NCBI GenBank assembly: GCA_012515135.1
Contig: JAAYYX010000042.1
Span: 1 to 13,663, forward strand
Direction: 5' to 3'
DNA: 13,663 bases
Origin: Clostridiales bacterium
Lineage (GTDB): Bacteria > Bacillota > Clostridia > Peptostreptococcales > Anaerovoracaceae
This document shows, one piece after another, positions 1-7,148 of this stretch; positions within the stretch are counted from its first letter, which is position 1, and every line of letters begins with the position of its first letter. The notes below the pieces were generated by a model. The model saw only the letters and a list, made by a program, of their open reading frames with translations. It was not told the origin of the DNA and made no database searches. Made by a program: the position numbers and the translations under genes.

Positions 1-1052
1 ACAGTATAATAAGTGAACTTTGCCATGGCTCCGGTGTGAAGAAAAATTCAATATCAAAGGTAACATTGTGCGGTAATACCACTATGTCCCATATTTTTTC
101 CGGCCACGACCCTTCTCCTCTTGCCAAAGCACCCTTTGTTCCCGCTTATAAAGGTGCGGTTTTAATGACCAAAGAAACAAGCGGACTCAATATAAATACA
201 GATGCAGAAGTTATGCTTTTGCCGAATATCTCAGGGCATGTGGGGGGAGACACGGTTGCAGGGATGCTTTCGTCCAGGATGCTTGATCAGAAAGAGCTAA
301 CCCTTTTCCTTGACATCGGCACCAACGGAGAGATTGTTCTGGCAGACGGAAAAAACATTTTTGCCTGTTCGACGGCGGCAGGTCCGGCATTTGAAGGAGC
401 CTCCATAGATCACGGGATGCGGGCCGCAGCGGGGGCTGTTGAAAAAGTCATAATAGAAAAAGAAAAAGTTCTGATAAGGACAATAGAAGGCGTACAGCCA
501 AAGGGCATATGCGGATCGGGCATAATCGATGCTGTGGCACAGATGCTTGACGCCGGAGTAGTGAACAGGACCGGCAGGATACTTTCTGCCGAAGAACTGA
601 AAAAAAATGATCTGCCCGGACCGGCCATGCGCATCAATGAAAAAGAAAGCAGAGAATTCTCCCTTGTTATAAGAGAGCATGGTGAAGACATTGTTCTTAC
701 CCAAAAAGATATAAGAGAAGTACAACTGGCAAAGGGAGCCATATCTGCCGGAATAAACATAATGCTTGAAAAAGCAGGAAGGGAGAAAGAAGAAATAAAA
801 AAAATAATACTGGCCGGAGCTTTTGGAAACTCCATAAACAAAGAAAGTGCAGTGACCATAGGATTGCTTCCGGACATTGACAGAAAAAAGATACATACAG
901 TAGGCAATGCCGCCGGAGCCGGAGCAATAATGGCGCTGGCCGATGAGGGTGAACAGAAGAAAGCATTGGAGATACCTGAAAAAACAGAGCATGTCGAACT
1001 GGCGGAAATCAAAGACTTTCAGGACAAATTTCTTTCAGCAATGTCCTTTTGA
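1..1052 (+). CDS. DUF4445 / RACE-type reductive activator of corrinoid proteins (C-terminal part, 5' end outside window)
   Basis: The frame is open from base 3, so the start lies upstream; the GTG at 36 lies inside a conserved stretch and is not a credible start. The visible ~350 residues match the C-terminal ASKHA-type ATPase region of DUF4445 proteins. Seen in order: GNTTM (nt ~75-90), a Pro-rich segment PFVPAYKG, a phosphate-binding loop LDIGTNGE (~309-332), CSTAAGPAFEGA (~366-401), GICGSGIIDA (~507-536), LAGAFGN and VGNAAGAGA (~900-926). Family knowledge: full-length members are about 600 residues with an N-terminal [2Fe-2S] ferredoxin domain. They use ATP and an electron donor to reduce inactive Co(II) corrinoid back to Co(I) in methyltransferase systems such as RamA and the RACE proteins. 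The ferredoxin domain cannot be checked here. A promoter candidate separates it from the next gene. The family call is strong; the corrinoid partner is inferred. Confidence 0.88.
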   Translation, partial: SIISELCHGSGVKKNSISKVTLCGNTTMSHIFSGHDPSPLAKAPFVPAYKGAVLMTKETSGLNINTDAEVMLLPNISGHVGGDTVAGMLSSRMLDQKELTLFLDIGTNGEIVLADGKNIFACSTAAGPAFEGASIDHGMRAAAGAVEKVIIEKEKVLIRTIEGVQPKGICGSGIIDAVAQMLDAGVVNRTGRILSAEELKKNDLPGPAMRINEKESREFSLVIREHGEDIVLTQKDIREVQLAKGAISAGINIMLEKAGREKEEIKKIILAGAFGNSINKESAVTIGLLPDIDRKKIHTVGNAAGAGAIMALADEGEQKKALEIPEKTEHVELAEIKDFQDKFLSAMSF

Positions 1053-1084
1053 ATCAAGACATTTTTCAAAAAAACAAACACTAA

Positions 1085-1114
1085 TTGATAAAGACAGCAA
1101 AAATAAGATATAAT
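1085..1114 (+). promoter_or_regulatory. Sigma-A type promoter for the aminotransferase-SDR operon
   Basis: TTGATA at 1085-1090, an 18-base spacer and a perfect TATAAT at 1109-1114 sit in an A-rich gap after the DUF4445 gene. Transcription would start near 1121, about 24 bases before the ATG at 1145, leaving room for the AGGAGG site at 1134-1139. The gap shows no obvious terminator, so read-through from upstream is also possible. Confidence 0.6.
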
Positions 1115-1144
1115 AAAATTCATTATAAAAAACAGGAGGTTGTT

Positions 1145-2494
1145 ATGATAGACAGAAAAAAGCTGGAAAACCAGATGATAAAAGAAATTGAAATGTTCGA
1201 AATGAATCACAAAAAATCCGGTGAGCTTTACAGAAAAGCCAAAGGAAGTCTGTTGCAGGGAGTACCAATGAACTGGATGACAAAGTGGGCAGGCAGCTAT
1301 CCTGTTTATGTGGCCAGTGCAAAAGGGGCGCATTTTCAGGACGTTGACGGTAATGACTATCTGGATCTCTGCCTGGGAGATACCGGTTCTATGATCGGGC
1401 ATGCACCGGAACCGGCTGTAAGAGCTATAAATGAGTATGCAAAAAAGGGAACCACTTTTATGCTGCCCACAGAAGATGCAGCATGGAACGGTGAAGAGCT
1501 TAACAGACGTTTCGGGATGCAATACTGGCAGTTTGCCACAAGCGCTACGGATTCCAACAGATTTGCCTTGAGACTTGCAAGAGAGATAACCAAAAGAAAA
1601 AAAATAGTTGTCTATAACTGGTGTTATCATGGCTCTGTGGATGAAACAGTAGCTGTAATCGACGAAAAAACAGGAAAGACAGTTGCAAAACCCGGAAGCC
1701 TGGGGCCTCAGTGCGATCCGGCACTCACAACAAAGGTTATAGAGTGGAATGATGTTACTGCCCTTGAAGCTGCCCTTGCGGATGAAGATGTGGCTGCAGT
1801 TTTAGCAGAACCCGTAATGACCAACTGCGGGATCGTTCATCCTGAGCCGGGGTATCATGATGCCCTAAGAGAACTGACAAAAAAATACGGAACATTACTT
1901 ATTATAGACGAAACCCATACCATATGCGCCGGTGTGGGCGGATGCACAAAGGAGTACGGACTTAAACCGGACATGGTAGTGGTGGGCAAAACCGTTGCTG
2001 CGGGCATTCCCTGTGCTGCCTACGGATTCACCAAAGAAGTAGGTGAGAAAGCAGCTGCAGCCATACCGCCGGAACTTTGCGATATAGGGGGCATAGGAGG
2101 AACACTGGCAGCCAATGCACTTTCAATGCACGTGATGAGAGCTGTGCTTGGTGAAGTTCTTACACAGGAATATTATGACAAGAATATCCCTCTGGCAAAG
2201 AGATTCAATGAAGGTGTGCAGAGTGTAATAAGCAAGTATGATCTTCCTTGGAACACTACACAACTTGGATGCAGGACTGAATACTGGTTCAGAAAAGAGC
2301 CTGCAAAAAACGGCGGAGAAGCTGAGGCCGCAGTGGATTTCCAATTGGATCAGTACATGCATCTGGCATCCATGAACAGAGGGTTTCTTATGACCCCGTT
2401 CCATAATATGGCTCTGATATCAGCTGCAACATCGGAAGAAGATATAGACAGGCATACAGCTGTTTTCGATGAGATAGTATCAAATATAATATAG
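1145..2494 (+). CDS. Class III PLP-dependent aminotransferase (glutamate-1-semialdehyde aminomutase-like)
   Basis: A 449-residue fold-type I PLP enzyme. I chose the ATG at 1145 because AGGAGGT lies a few bases upstream; an in-frame TTG at 1085 would coincide with the promoter -35. Seen: a conserved GSYPVYVASAKGAHFQDVDG segment (~50-69), a phosphate-binding region around TSATDSN (132-138), Y161-H162-G163 that stacks on the cofactor, LIIDETHT with D255-E256 contacting the pyridine nitrogen, and GKTVAAGIP with K282 as the predicted Schiff-base lysine. The length fits the family (about 430-460). The DETHT motif, in place of DEV-type motifs, marks a side branch often labelled aspartate aminotransferase family or GSA aminomutase. 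There is no haem-synthesis gene nearby, so a true HemL role is unlikely. It probably transaminates or isomerises an amino compound handled by the adjacent dehydrogenase. The substrate is unknown. Confidence 0.87.
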   Translation: MIDRKKLENQMIKEIEMFEMNHKKSGELYRKAKGSLLQGVPMNWMTKWAGSYPVYVASAKGAHFQDVDGNDYLDLCLGDTGSMIGHAPEPAVRAINEYAKKGTTFMLPTEDAAWNGEELNRRFGMQYWQFATSATDSNRFALRLAREITKRKKIVVYNWCYHGSVDETVAVIDEKTGKTVAKPGSLGPQCDPALTTKVIEWNDVTALEAALADEDVAAVLAEPVMTNCGIVHPEPGYHDALRELTKKYGTLLIIDETHTICAGVGGCTKEYGLKPDMVVVGKTVAAGIPCAAYGFTKEVGEKAAAAIPPELCDIGGIGGTLAANALSMHVMRAVLGEVLTQEYYDKNIPLAKRFNEGVQSVISKYDLPWNTTQLGCRTEYWFRKEPAKNGGEAEAAVDFQLDQYMHLASMNRGFLMTPFHNMALISAATSEEDIDRHTAVFDEIVSNII

Positions 2495-2531
2495 CCATAT
2501 ATGTCATGAAAAAGGATTTGGGGAGGAATGG

Positions 2532-3329
2532 ATGAATAAATTTATCGATTTTACAGACAGGGTATGTCTGGTTACAGGAGCCGGCAACGAAAACGGCATC
2601 GGCTTTCAGACCGCAAGGATACTGGGAGAGCTGGGAGGAAGAGTGATCCTTATATCCACCACCGAAAGGATATATAAAAGAGCTGAAGAACTGAAAAAAA
2701 CAGGCATCGAAGCTGAGGGAATGACAGCAGACCTAATGGACAGGACCCGGGTAAAAAGAATCATAGAGGAGATCATAAAAAAGTATTCCCGGATAGATGT
2801 ACTTATAAATAATGCCGGCATGGTACAGGTGGGACAGGAAGAGGAATTTGCACCTTTTTCGGAGATGACAGACGAAAGCTGGGACGATTCCGTAGACAGA
2901 AACCTTAATATCACATTCAATGTAACCAGGCAGGTCTTACCCCATATGATAAAAAACAAATATGGCAGGATAGTAAACACTTCTTCTGTGACAGGGCCTC
3001 TTGTCAGTAACCCGGGAGAAGCCGCATACAGCGCTGCAAAGGCTGCTGTAGTTGGAATGAGCAGAGCAATAGCCATAGAAAATGCCAAACACAACATAAT
3101 GATAAACAATGTGTTACCGGGCTGGATAGCTACGGATTCCCAGACAGATGCTGAGGCTGCGGGCGGGAAAAACACTCCCGTGGGCCGGGGAGGCAGTGCG
3201 GAGGAAGTGGCAAATATGAATGTATTCCTGGCATCGGAAAAGGCTTCTTATATAACGGGGCAGACTTTTGTTGTTGATGGCGGAAATACCATACAGGAAT
3301 ATAAAGGGCCAAGTAGTCTATACTACTGA
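2532..3329 (+). CDS. Short-chain dehydrogenase/reductase (SDR, classical type)
   Basis: A 265-residue NAD(P)-dependent oxidoreductase; the length is typical of classical SDRs. The nucleotide-binding motif is present as TGAGNENGIG (15-24), two residues longer than the usual TGxxxGIG, so the loop near the cofactor is extended. Also seen: NNAG (93-96), the active-site Asn in RNLN (N124), the catalytic Ser in NTSSVTG (about 151-152), Y166 and K170 in YSAAK, the PGW segment (196-198), and the C-terminal TGQTFVVDGG. The start has a GGGAGG site six bases upstream and lies 37 bases after the aminotransferase. Residues E-R at 45-46 rather than a basic cluster may favour NAD over NADP, but this is weak. 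Pairing with an aminotransferase suggests oxidation of a hydroxyl group in the same substrate or its keto product. Enzyme class is secure; substrate is not known. Confidence 0.9.
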   Translation: MNKFIDFTDRVCLVTGAGNENGIGFQTARILGELGGRVILISTTERIYKRAEELKKTGIEAEGMTADLMDRTRVKRIIEEIIKKYSRIDVLINNAGMVQVGQEEEFAPFSEMTDESWDDSVDRNLNITFNVTRQVLPHMIKNKYGRIVNTSSVTGPLVSNPGEAAYSAAKAAVVGMSRAIAIENAKHNIMINNVLPGWIATDSQTDAEAAGGKNTPVGRGGSAEEVANMNVFLASEKASYITGQTFVVDGGNTIQEYKGPSSLYY

Positions 3330-3415
3330 TCCATAAAAGATATGTACAAGACCGGCTTTTGTCTTTTAGATCTCATTATAACAGTGATATGATTTTTATA
3401 CGGAGGTATAATAAA

Positions 3416-3829
3416 ATGGAAATAGCCGTTGTTGACGGACAGGGCGGAGGCATTGGCCGGTCCATAGTAGAAAAATTAAAGGCAGAGCTGCCCGGCATAA
3501 AAGTAGTGGCACTGGGAACGAATTCAGTGGCCACAGGGCAGATGTTAAAAGCGGGAGCAGATGACGGAGCCACCGGAGAAAATGCAATAGTGCACAACAT
3601 GAAGCATGTTGATGTGGTGGTGGGGGTCGTGGGAATACTTACGGCCAATTCCATGATGGGAGAGCTGACGCCTGATATGGCAGTTGCCATAGGAGGCAGT
3701 CACACATATAAAGTACTGCTTCCCCTTAACAGATGCCATATACATGTGGTGGGGACAGAAGAGGCTCCCATGGGAAAACATATAGATGAGGCCGTAAAAG
3801 AAGTAAAGGCATATATTGCGGGGAAATAA
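3416..3829 (+). CDS. DUF3842 family protein
   Basis: A 137-residue protein I recognise as DUF3842. Start chosen at the ATG at 3416, with GGAGGT eight bases upstream. It opens with a Rossmann-like glycine-rich loop, VVDGQGGGIG (about 5-14). It continues with VVALGTNSVAT, MLKAGADDGATGENAI, VGVVGILTANSMMGELTP and a C-terminal NRCHIHVVGTEEAPMG, all conserved family blocks. No membrane segment or signal peptide is visible. I know no experimentally assigned function. The fold suggests a nucleotide- or metabolite-binding protein. In my recollection of anaerobic Firmicutes genomes this family keeps company with corrinoid and methyltransferase genes, which would fit this context; that is recollection and not evidence from the sequence. 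It lies 86 bases after the dehydrogenase and 53 before the DUF364 gene. Confidence 0.85.
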   Translation: MEIAVVDGQGGGIGRSIVEKLKAELPGIKVVALGTNSVATGQMLKAGADDGATGENAIVHNMKHVDVVVGVVGILTANSMMGELTPDMAVAIGGSHTYKVLLPLNRCHIHVVGTEEAPMGKHIDEAVKEVKAYIAGK

Positions 3830-3882
3830 AGATTTATCCAAAAAACTTATATCTGAACAATATGTGAGATGGAGAAACAGAA

Positions 3883-4668
3883 ATGTCTGTGGTAGAAAAG
3901 GTCCTTGAAAAGTCAGAGCAGTTTTTTTTCGACAAAAAAGTCCAAGATATTGTTGTGGGAGTATCCCTTATAGCAGTGCAGCTGTCCGATGGCAGCTTGG
4001 GGATATCATATGTCTTGCGGGACAGTTTGCCAAGCGGCTGTTCTATCTTTCCCTATGCAAAAGAAGTCCCGGGCAAAACAGTAAAGGAAACAGCTGAATG
4101 GATACTGACGGGCAAAGAGTATCTGCAAAAAGCCATTGGAGGGGCCATCCTCTGCGCGGCACTGGAAGATACGGGGGTACCTGATGAAAAAAAATCAGAG
4201 AATCCTTACGGCATAAATATCAATGCAGACGATAAAGTGGGAATGATCGGTTTTATTCCGCCTGTGGCCGATATGTTCATGAAGCATGCCGGCTCTCTGA
4301 TAGTTTTTGATCAGGGGATATCTTTGCGGGGCGGTGGAGAAAGAGGCTGTGATGCAAAGGTGATGCCCATGGAAAAACAGCAGGAAATGCTTCCGGATCG
4401 GGACATAGTCGTTCTTTCCGGGACAACCACTGTAAACGGAACAATAGACGGACTACTCGAAATTTGCAAAAAAGCCCGTGAAATCATAATGATAGGGCCA
4501 TCAACACCCATGTGCCCAGAGGGCTTTAAAGGCAGCGGGATAACCAGACTGGCAGGCTCATTCTGGGACAGAAGTCATAAAGAGGATATATTCAAAAACA
4601 TATCTCAGGCCGGGGGTATAGCCCATGTAAAAAAATACATGATAAAAAAGTCTGCAAATGTAATGTGA
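3883..4668 (+). CDS. DUF4213/DUF364 protein, putative heavy-metal chelation domain
   Basis: A 261-residue soluble protein. The N-terminal part (~1-95), with VVGVSLIAVQLSDGSLGISYVL and the helix AIGGAILCAALE, resembles the enolase-N-like DUF4213 domain. The rest (~110-250) resembles the Rossmann-like DUF364 domain: VGMIGFIPP, SLIVFDQGI, DIVVLSGTTTVNGTIDGLLEIC and IIMIGPSTPMCPEGF. The family is annotated as a putative heavy-metal chelator from a structural study and is often found beside metal, siderophore or cofactor genes; its biochemical role is unsettled. Start: ATG with GGAG eight bases upstream. A T8 tract at about 3922-3929 encodes Phe residues near the start. It is the last gene of the block, ending five bases from the convergent proA gene. 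In a corrinoid setting, handling of a cobalt cofactor is a possible but unproven role. Confidence 0.82.
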   Translation: MSVVEKVLEKSEQFFFDKKVQDIVVGVSLIAVQLSDGSLGISYVLRDSLPSGCSIFPYAKEVPGKTVKETAEWILTGKEYLQKAIGGAILCAALEDTGVPDEKKSENPYGININADDKVGMIGFIPPVADMFMKHAGSLIVFDQGISLRGGGERGCDAKVMPMEKQQEMLPDRDIVVLSGTTTVNGTIDGLLEICKKAREIIMIGPSTPMCPEGFKGSGITRLAGSFWDRSHKEDIFKNISQAGGIAHVKKYMIKKSANVM

Positions 4669-4673
4669 TTTGG

Positions 4674-5954
4674 TCAAATTGATATGAATTTAAAATTCCT
4701 TTTTCCTGTTGCATAATCGGCAACTATATTACCGTCTCCCATGAGGCGGTATTTATATGTGATAAGACCGTCTATGCCAACGGGGCCCCTTGCATGGAGC
4801 TTTCCGGTGCTTATACCCACCTCTGCACCGAAACCGTATCTGAATCCGTCGGCGAATCTGGTGGAACAATTTTTGTACACTCCTGCAGAATCCACATTGG
4901 TCATAAAAAACTCTGCGGCATCTTCATTCTCTGTTATTATTGTATCGGTGTGATGAGAACCGTAATGATTTATATGGGAAACAGCCTCGCTGATATCATC
5001 AACTGTTTTTACCGAAAGTATATTATCCAGATATTCCTTTCCCCAGTCTTCTTCAGATGCATTTCCCCATTGATCCCCCGAAAAGGAGACTGCCTTTTCA
5101 TCACCCCTGAAAATGATTTTTCCTTTTGCAATGTCCTCTATTGCAGGGATGATCATTTCTGCCATATCTTTATGTATCAAAAGAGTTTCAACAGCATTGC
5201 ATGCGGCAGTATACTGCATCTTTGAGTCCATGATCACCGGTATGGCCTTTTGGATATCCGCATCTTGGTCTACATATATATGACAAACACCATCGGCATG
5301 ACCCATTACAGGGATCCTGGAATTTGACATTATATGCTGAACAAAACTGTTGGAGCCTCTTGGTATTATAAGATCGATGGAATCATGGCATTTCAGAAGT
5401 TCGTCTATTCCGGCCCGATCCTCGATAAGTACCGCAAAGCCTGAAGGAAGACCTGCTTTTGTCCCGGCAGCATGTATGACATCAAAAAGAACTCTGTTAG
5501 TGTTCTTTGCTTCGCTCCCGCCCTTTAAGATGGCACAGTTTCCGCTTTTTACACAAAGGGACGAAATCTGGACAAGAGCATCGGGACGGGATTCAAATAT
5601 CACACCTATAACACCAATGGGGCAGGTGATCTTTGCAAGGACCAGGTCATTATCCAGCTTCTTTTTCATAAGTGTGTCAAAAAGAGGATCCGGCATTGAA
5701 ACAAGATCTTTTATTCCGTTTATGCAGTCTGAAAGTTTATGCTCATCGAACATGAGTCTGTTGAGAAGGGGGGTTGCCAGACCTTCTTTTTCTCCGATTT
5801 CAAGATCGACTGTGTTTGCGGCAAATATTTGATGGCTGTTTTTCTGAAGTGAAGATGCGATTTCTCTGAGGGCATCATTTCTAACAGATCCTTCAGTAGA
5901 AGCCAGCTTGAAACTGTCATTTTTTATTTCTTTTGCAATGGTCATATAATGCAT
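4674..5954 (-). CDS. proA: Glutamate-5-semialdehyde dehydrogenase (gamma-glutamyl phosphate reductase)
   Basis: ProA reduces gamma-glutamyl phosphate with NADPH to glutamate-5-semialdehyde, the second step of proline synthesis. The protein has 426 residues from the first ATG (5954) or 423 from the second (5945); the family is usually about 415-420. Seen: CPIGVIGVIFESRPDALVQI (111-130), AILKGGSEA (141-149), LIIPRGSNSFV (195-205), the catalytic cysteine in AACNAVETLL (C252), and near the C-terminus an Arg/Gly-rich TGKLHARGPVG segment. The second ATG overlaps the upstream exonuclease stop as ATGA and gives a more typical N-terminus (MTIAKEI); the first has GGTGG four bases upstream. Translation is probably coupled to the exonuclease. 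The partner kinase gene proB lies on the other strand of the divergent locus, so the pro genes form two transcripts here. Confidence 0.97.
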   Translation of the reverse strand: MHYMTIAKEIKNDSFKLASTEGSVRNDALREIASSLQKNSHQIFAANTVDLEIGEKEGLATPLLNRLMFDEHKLSDCINGIKDLVSMPDPLFDTLMKKKLDNDLVLAKITCPIGVIGVIFESRPDALVQISSLCVKSGNCAILKGGSEAKNTNRVLFDVIHAAGTKAGLPSGFAVLIEDRAGIDELLKCHDSIDLIIPRGSNSFVQHIMSNSRIPVMGHADGVCHIYVDQDADIQKAIPVIMDSKMQYTAACNAVETLLIHKDMAEMIIPAIEDIAKGKIIFRGDEKAVSFSGDQWGNASEEDWGKEYLDNILSVKTVDDISEAVSHINHYGSHHTDTIITENEDAAEFFMTNVDSAGVYKNCSTRFADGFRYGFGAEVGISTGKLHARGPVGIDGLITYKYRLMGDGNIVADYATGKRNFKFISI

Positions 5955-6961
5955 TTTTCCACCATTCCTTCCAAAATCAGCTTTATCAGATGATTGGTTT
6001 CACGGTAATTGATATCACTGCCGTTTCTGATTATGATATATCCGTTTTCATATCCGGGATAGCTTTTAAACTGGTTTTCACTGTCCTGGTTCCAGATAGA
6101 CGGCTTTCGCAGATCGGCAAATAAAAAGTTTTTTTCATTAAGCAAAAGTATCTCTGTGGTGAACTCCCTTTTGGCTGATGAAAAAGACGAGGAATAATCA
6201 TTGTCTTCTCCTGCAAAGCATGTGTAATCTGCCGGATCATTAAGCTGATCTCCCTTGACAAGGAGCCTTTGCCTCGAAAAACTGATATTCGATACTATTC
6301 CGGACCAAGAGCCTTTTTTAATGGGATAGCCAAGATGATACATCGCTTTATGGAAATCCGTTTTGCCTGTCACATTGAGTAATTGGTATAATTGTATCAC
6401 ATCATCACTGTTGTGAAGGAGTATTTTTTCTTTGATCTTTTTATCGCCTTTATCTATATAATCGAAATACATTTCTGCACTCTCTTTGCCGGATATCATA
6501 TCTGTACGGTTGTCCCAAAGACCCATAAATGTTTCAAGGGTTTTTTGTTTGAGATCGGGAAGAAAACTTTTTATAGGTGAATGATCCTTTACGGCTTTGT
6601 ATATATCCAGTACATATGGTAAATGAAGATCAGGCAGGCCCATGCGGGATGCCCGTGCTTTCAAAAAAGGTATATCAAAAGATTTACCGTTATAAGTGAT
6701 CAGGACATCCAAGTCTTTCATATCCTTCAGGACCGCCGAAATAAGTTCCTTTTCTTCCGAGAGATCTTCGGCAAGGTACTGACGTACTACCCCTCCTTTT
6801 GGTGAGGGCATAAAAAAACCGGCCAGTACAACTGCATTATTTTCGGGAGACAGGCCTGTGGTTTCTATGTCAAAAACAGCCACAGCAAGGCCGTCAAAAT
6901 AAAAATCATATACGACAGATGAGAAAATGGGGATATCTGTTTTTTTTTCTTTGATTTCCAT
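5942..6961 (-). CDS. YprB-like ribonuclease H-fold (DEDD) exonuclease domain protein
   Basis: A 339-residue protein with an RNase H-like 3'-5' exonuclease domain of the YprB type. Seen: VFDIETTGLSPE with D31 and E33 (Exo I), ITYNGKSFDIPFLKAR with D96 (Exo II), and LLHNSDDVIQLYQLL with H183 and D186/D187 (Exo III); these are the metal-binding acids of the DEDD superfamily. The C-terminal ~140 residues show no recognisable domain. The substrate is unknown; most such proteins act on single-stranded nucleic acid. The ATG at 6961 is the only good start: no ATG, GTG or TTG in frame fits better before the Exo I motif. It has no visible ribosome binding site, and the predicted -10 box ends six bases before it, so the mRNA may be leaderless. 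Codons 4-8 contain an A9 run, a possible slippage site. The 3' end overlaps proA. Confidence 0.8.
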   Translation of the reverse strand: MEIKEKKTDIPIFSSVVYDFYFDGLAVAVFDIETTGLSPENNAVVLAGFFMPSPKGGVVRQYLAEDLSEEKELISAVLKDMKDLDVLITYNGKSFDIPFLKARASRMGLPDLHLPYVLDIYKAVKDHSPIKSFLPDLKQKTLETFMGLWDNRTDMISGKESAEMYFDYIDKGDKKIKEKILLHNSDDVIQLYQLLNVTGKTDFHKAMYHLGYPIKKGSWSGIVSNISFSRQRLLVKGDQLNDPADYTCFAGEDNDYSSSFSSAKREFTTEILLLNEKNFLFADLRKPSIWNQDSENQFKSYPGYENGYIIIRNGSDINYRETNHLIKLILEGMVEKCII

Positions 6962-6967
6962 GGAACT

Positions 6968-6995
6968 ATAATAACATAATCCATGGATATTTCAA
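6968..6995 (-). promoter_or_regulatory. Promoter for the exonuclease-proA transcript, predicted leaderless
   Basis: Read on the minus strand: TTGAAA (6995-6990), a 16-base spacer, TATTAT (6973-6968), then AGTTCC and the ATG at 6961. The expected transcription start falls on or next to the A of the start codon. The -35 match is five of six and the -10 match is five of six. Confidence 0.5.
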
Positions 6996-7030
6996 AAAAC
7001 AAAACAGACTGCAAAGCAGTCTGTTTTGTT
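6994..7030 (-). terminator. Perfect 15-bp hairpin, terminator-like on the minus strand
   Basis: Arms 6998-7012 and 7016-7030 are perfectly complementary (ending in CAGACTGC / GCAGTCTG) around a three-base AAA loop. Read on the minus strand the stem is followed by a run of six T, as in an intrinsic terminator; on the plus strand the following bases are CAAAAGGGG, with no T tract. It lies between two divergent genes and just upstream of the exonuclease -35, where no gene end needs termination. It may insulate the exonuclease promoter from antisense or read-through transcription, or act as an attenuator. The hairpin is certain; its function is inferred. Confidence 0.55.
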
Positions 7031-7053
7031 CAAAAGGGGTATTGGGATTAGAG

Positions 7054-7105
7054 ATTAATGAGGTTATCAGGGGGATAACCACATTATTAATGTAACAAAT
7101 CCCCC
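7054..7105. other. Nested and mutually exclusive inverted repeats in the proB upstream region
   Basis: Two alternative hairpins share bases. Structure 1: GGTTATC (7062-7068) pairs with GATAACC (7074-7080) across AGGGG, with ATTAAT also flanking on both sides (7054-7059 and 7086-7091). Structure 2: GGGGGAT (7070-7076) pairs with ATCCCCC (7099-7105), enclosing an inner ACATT (7081-7085) / AATGT (7089-7093) hairpin. They cannot both form. No T-box or known riboswitch signature is visible, and the proB promoter lies downstream, so an RNA role needs an unseen upstream start. A DNA operator is the alternative. Confidence 0.45.
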
Positions 7106-7148
7106 CATAAAAATCAAGGGTTTTTTATAAAATGGGATCTCTTTTTTG

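Noticed and set aside
36..38. GTG at 36 as the true start of the DUF4445 gene
   Set aside because: The frame is open to the window edge, the GTG has no ribosome site, and the family has a large N-terminal region before this motif.
297..1012. Minus-strand frames opposite the DUF4445 gene
   Set aside because: The plus-strand protein has conserved family motifs throughout; the opposite frames are Phe/Ser/Cys-rich shadows without domains.
3335..3365. AAGAC/GTCTT hairpin between the SDR and DUF3842 genes as a terminator
   Set aside because: The stem is only five base pairs with an eight-base loop and a weak T tail; the genes are more likely co-transcribed.
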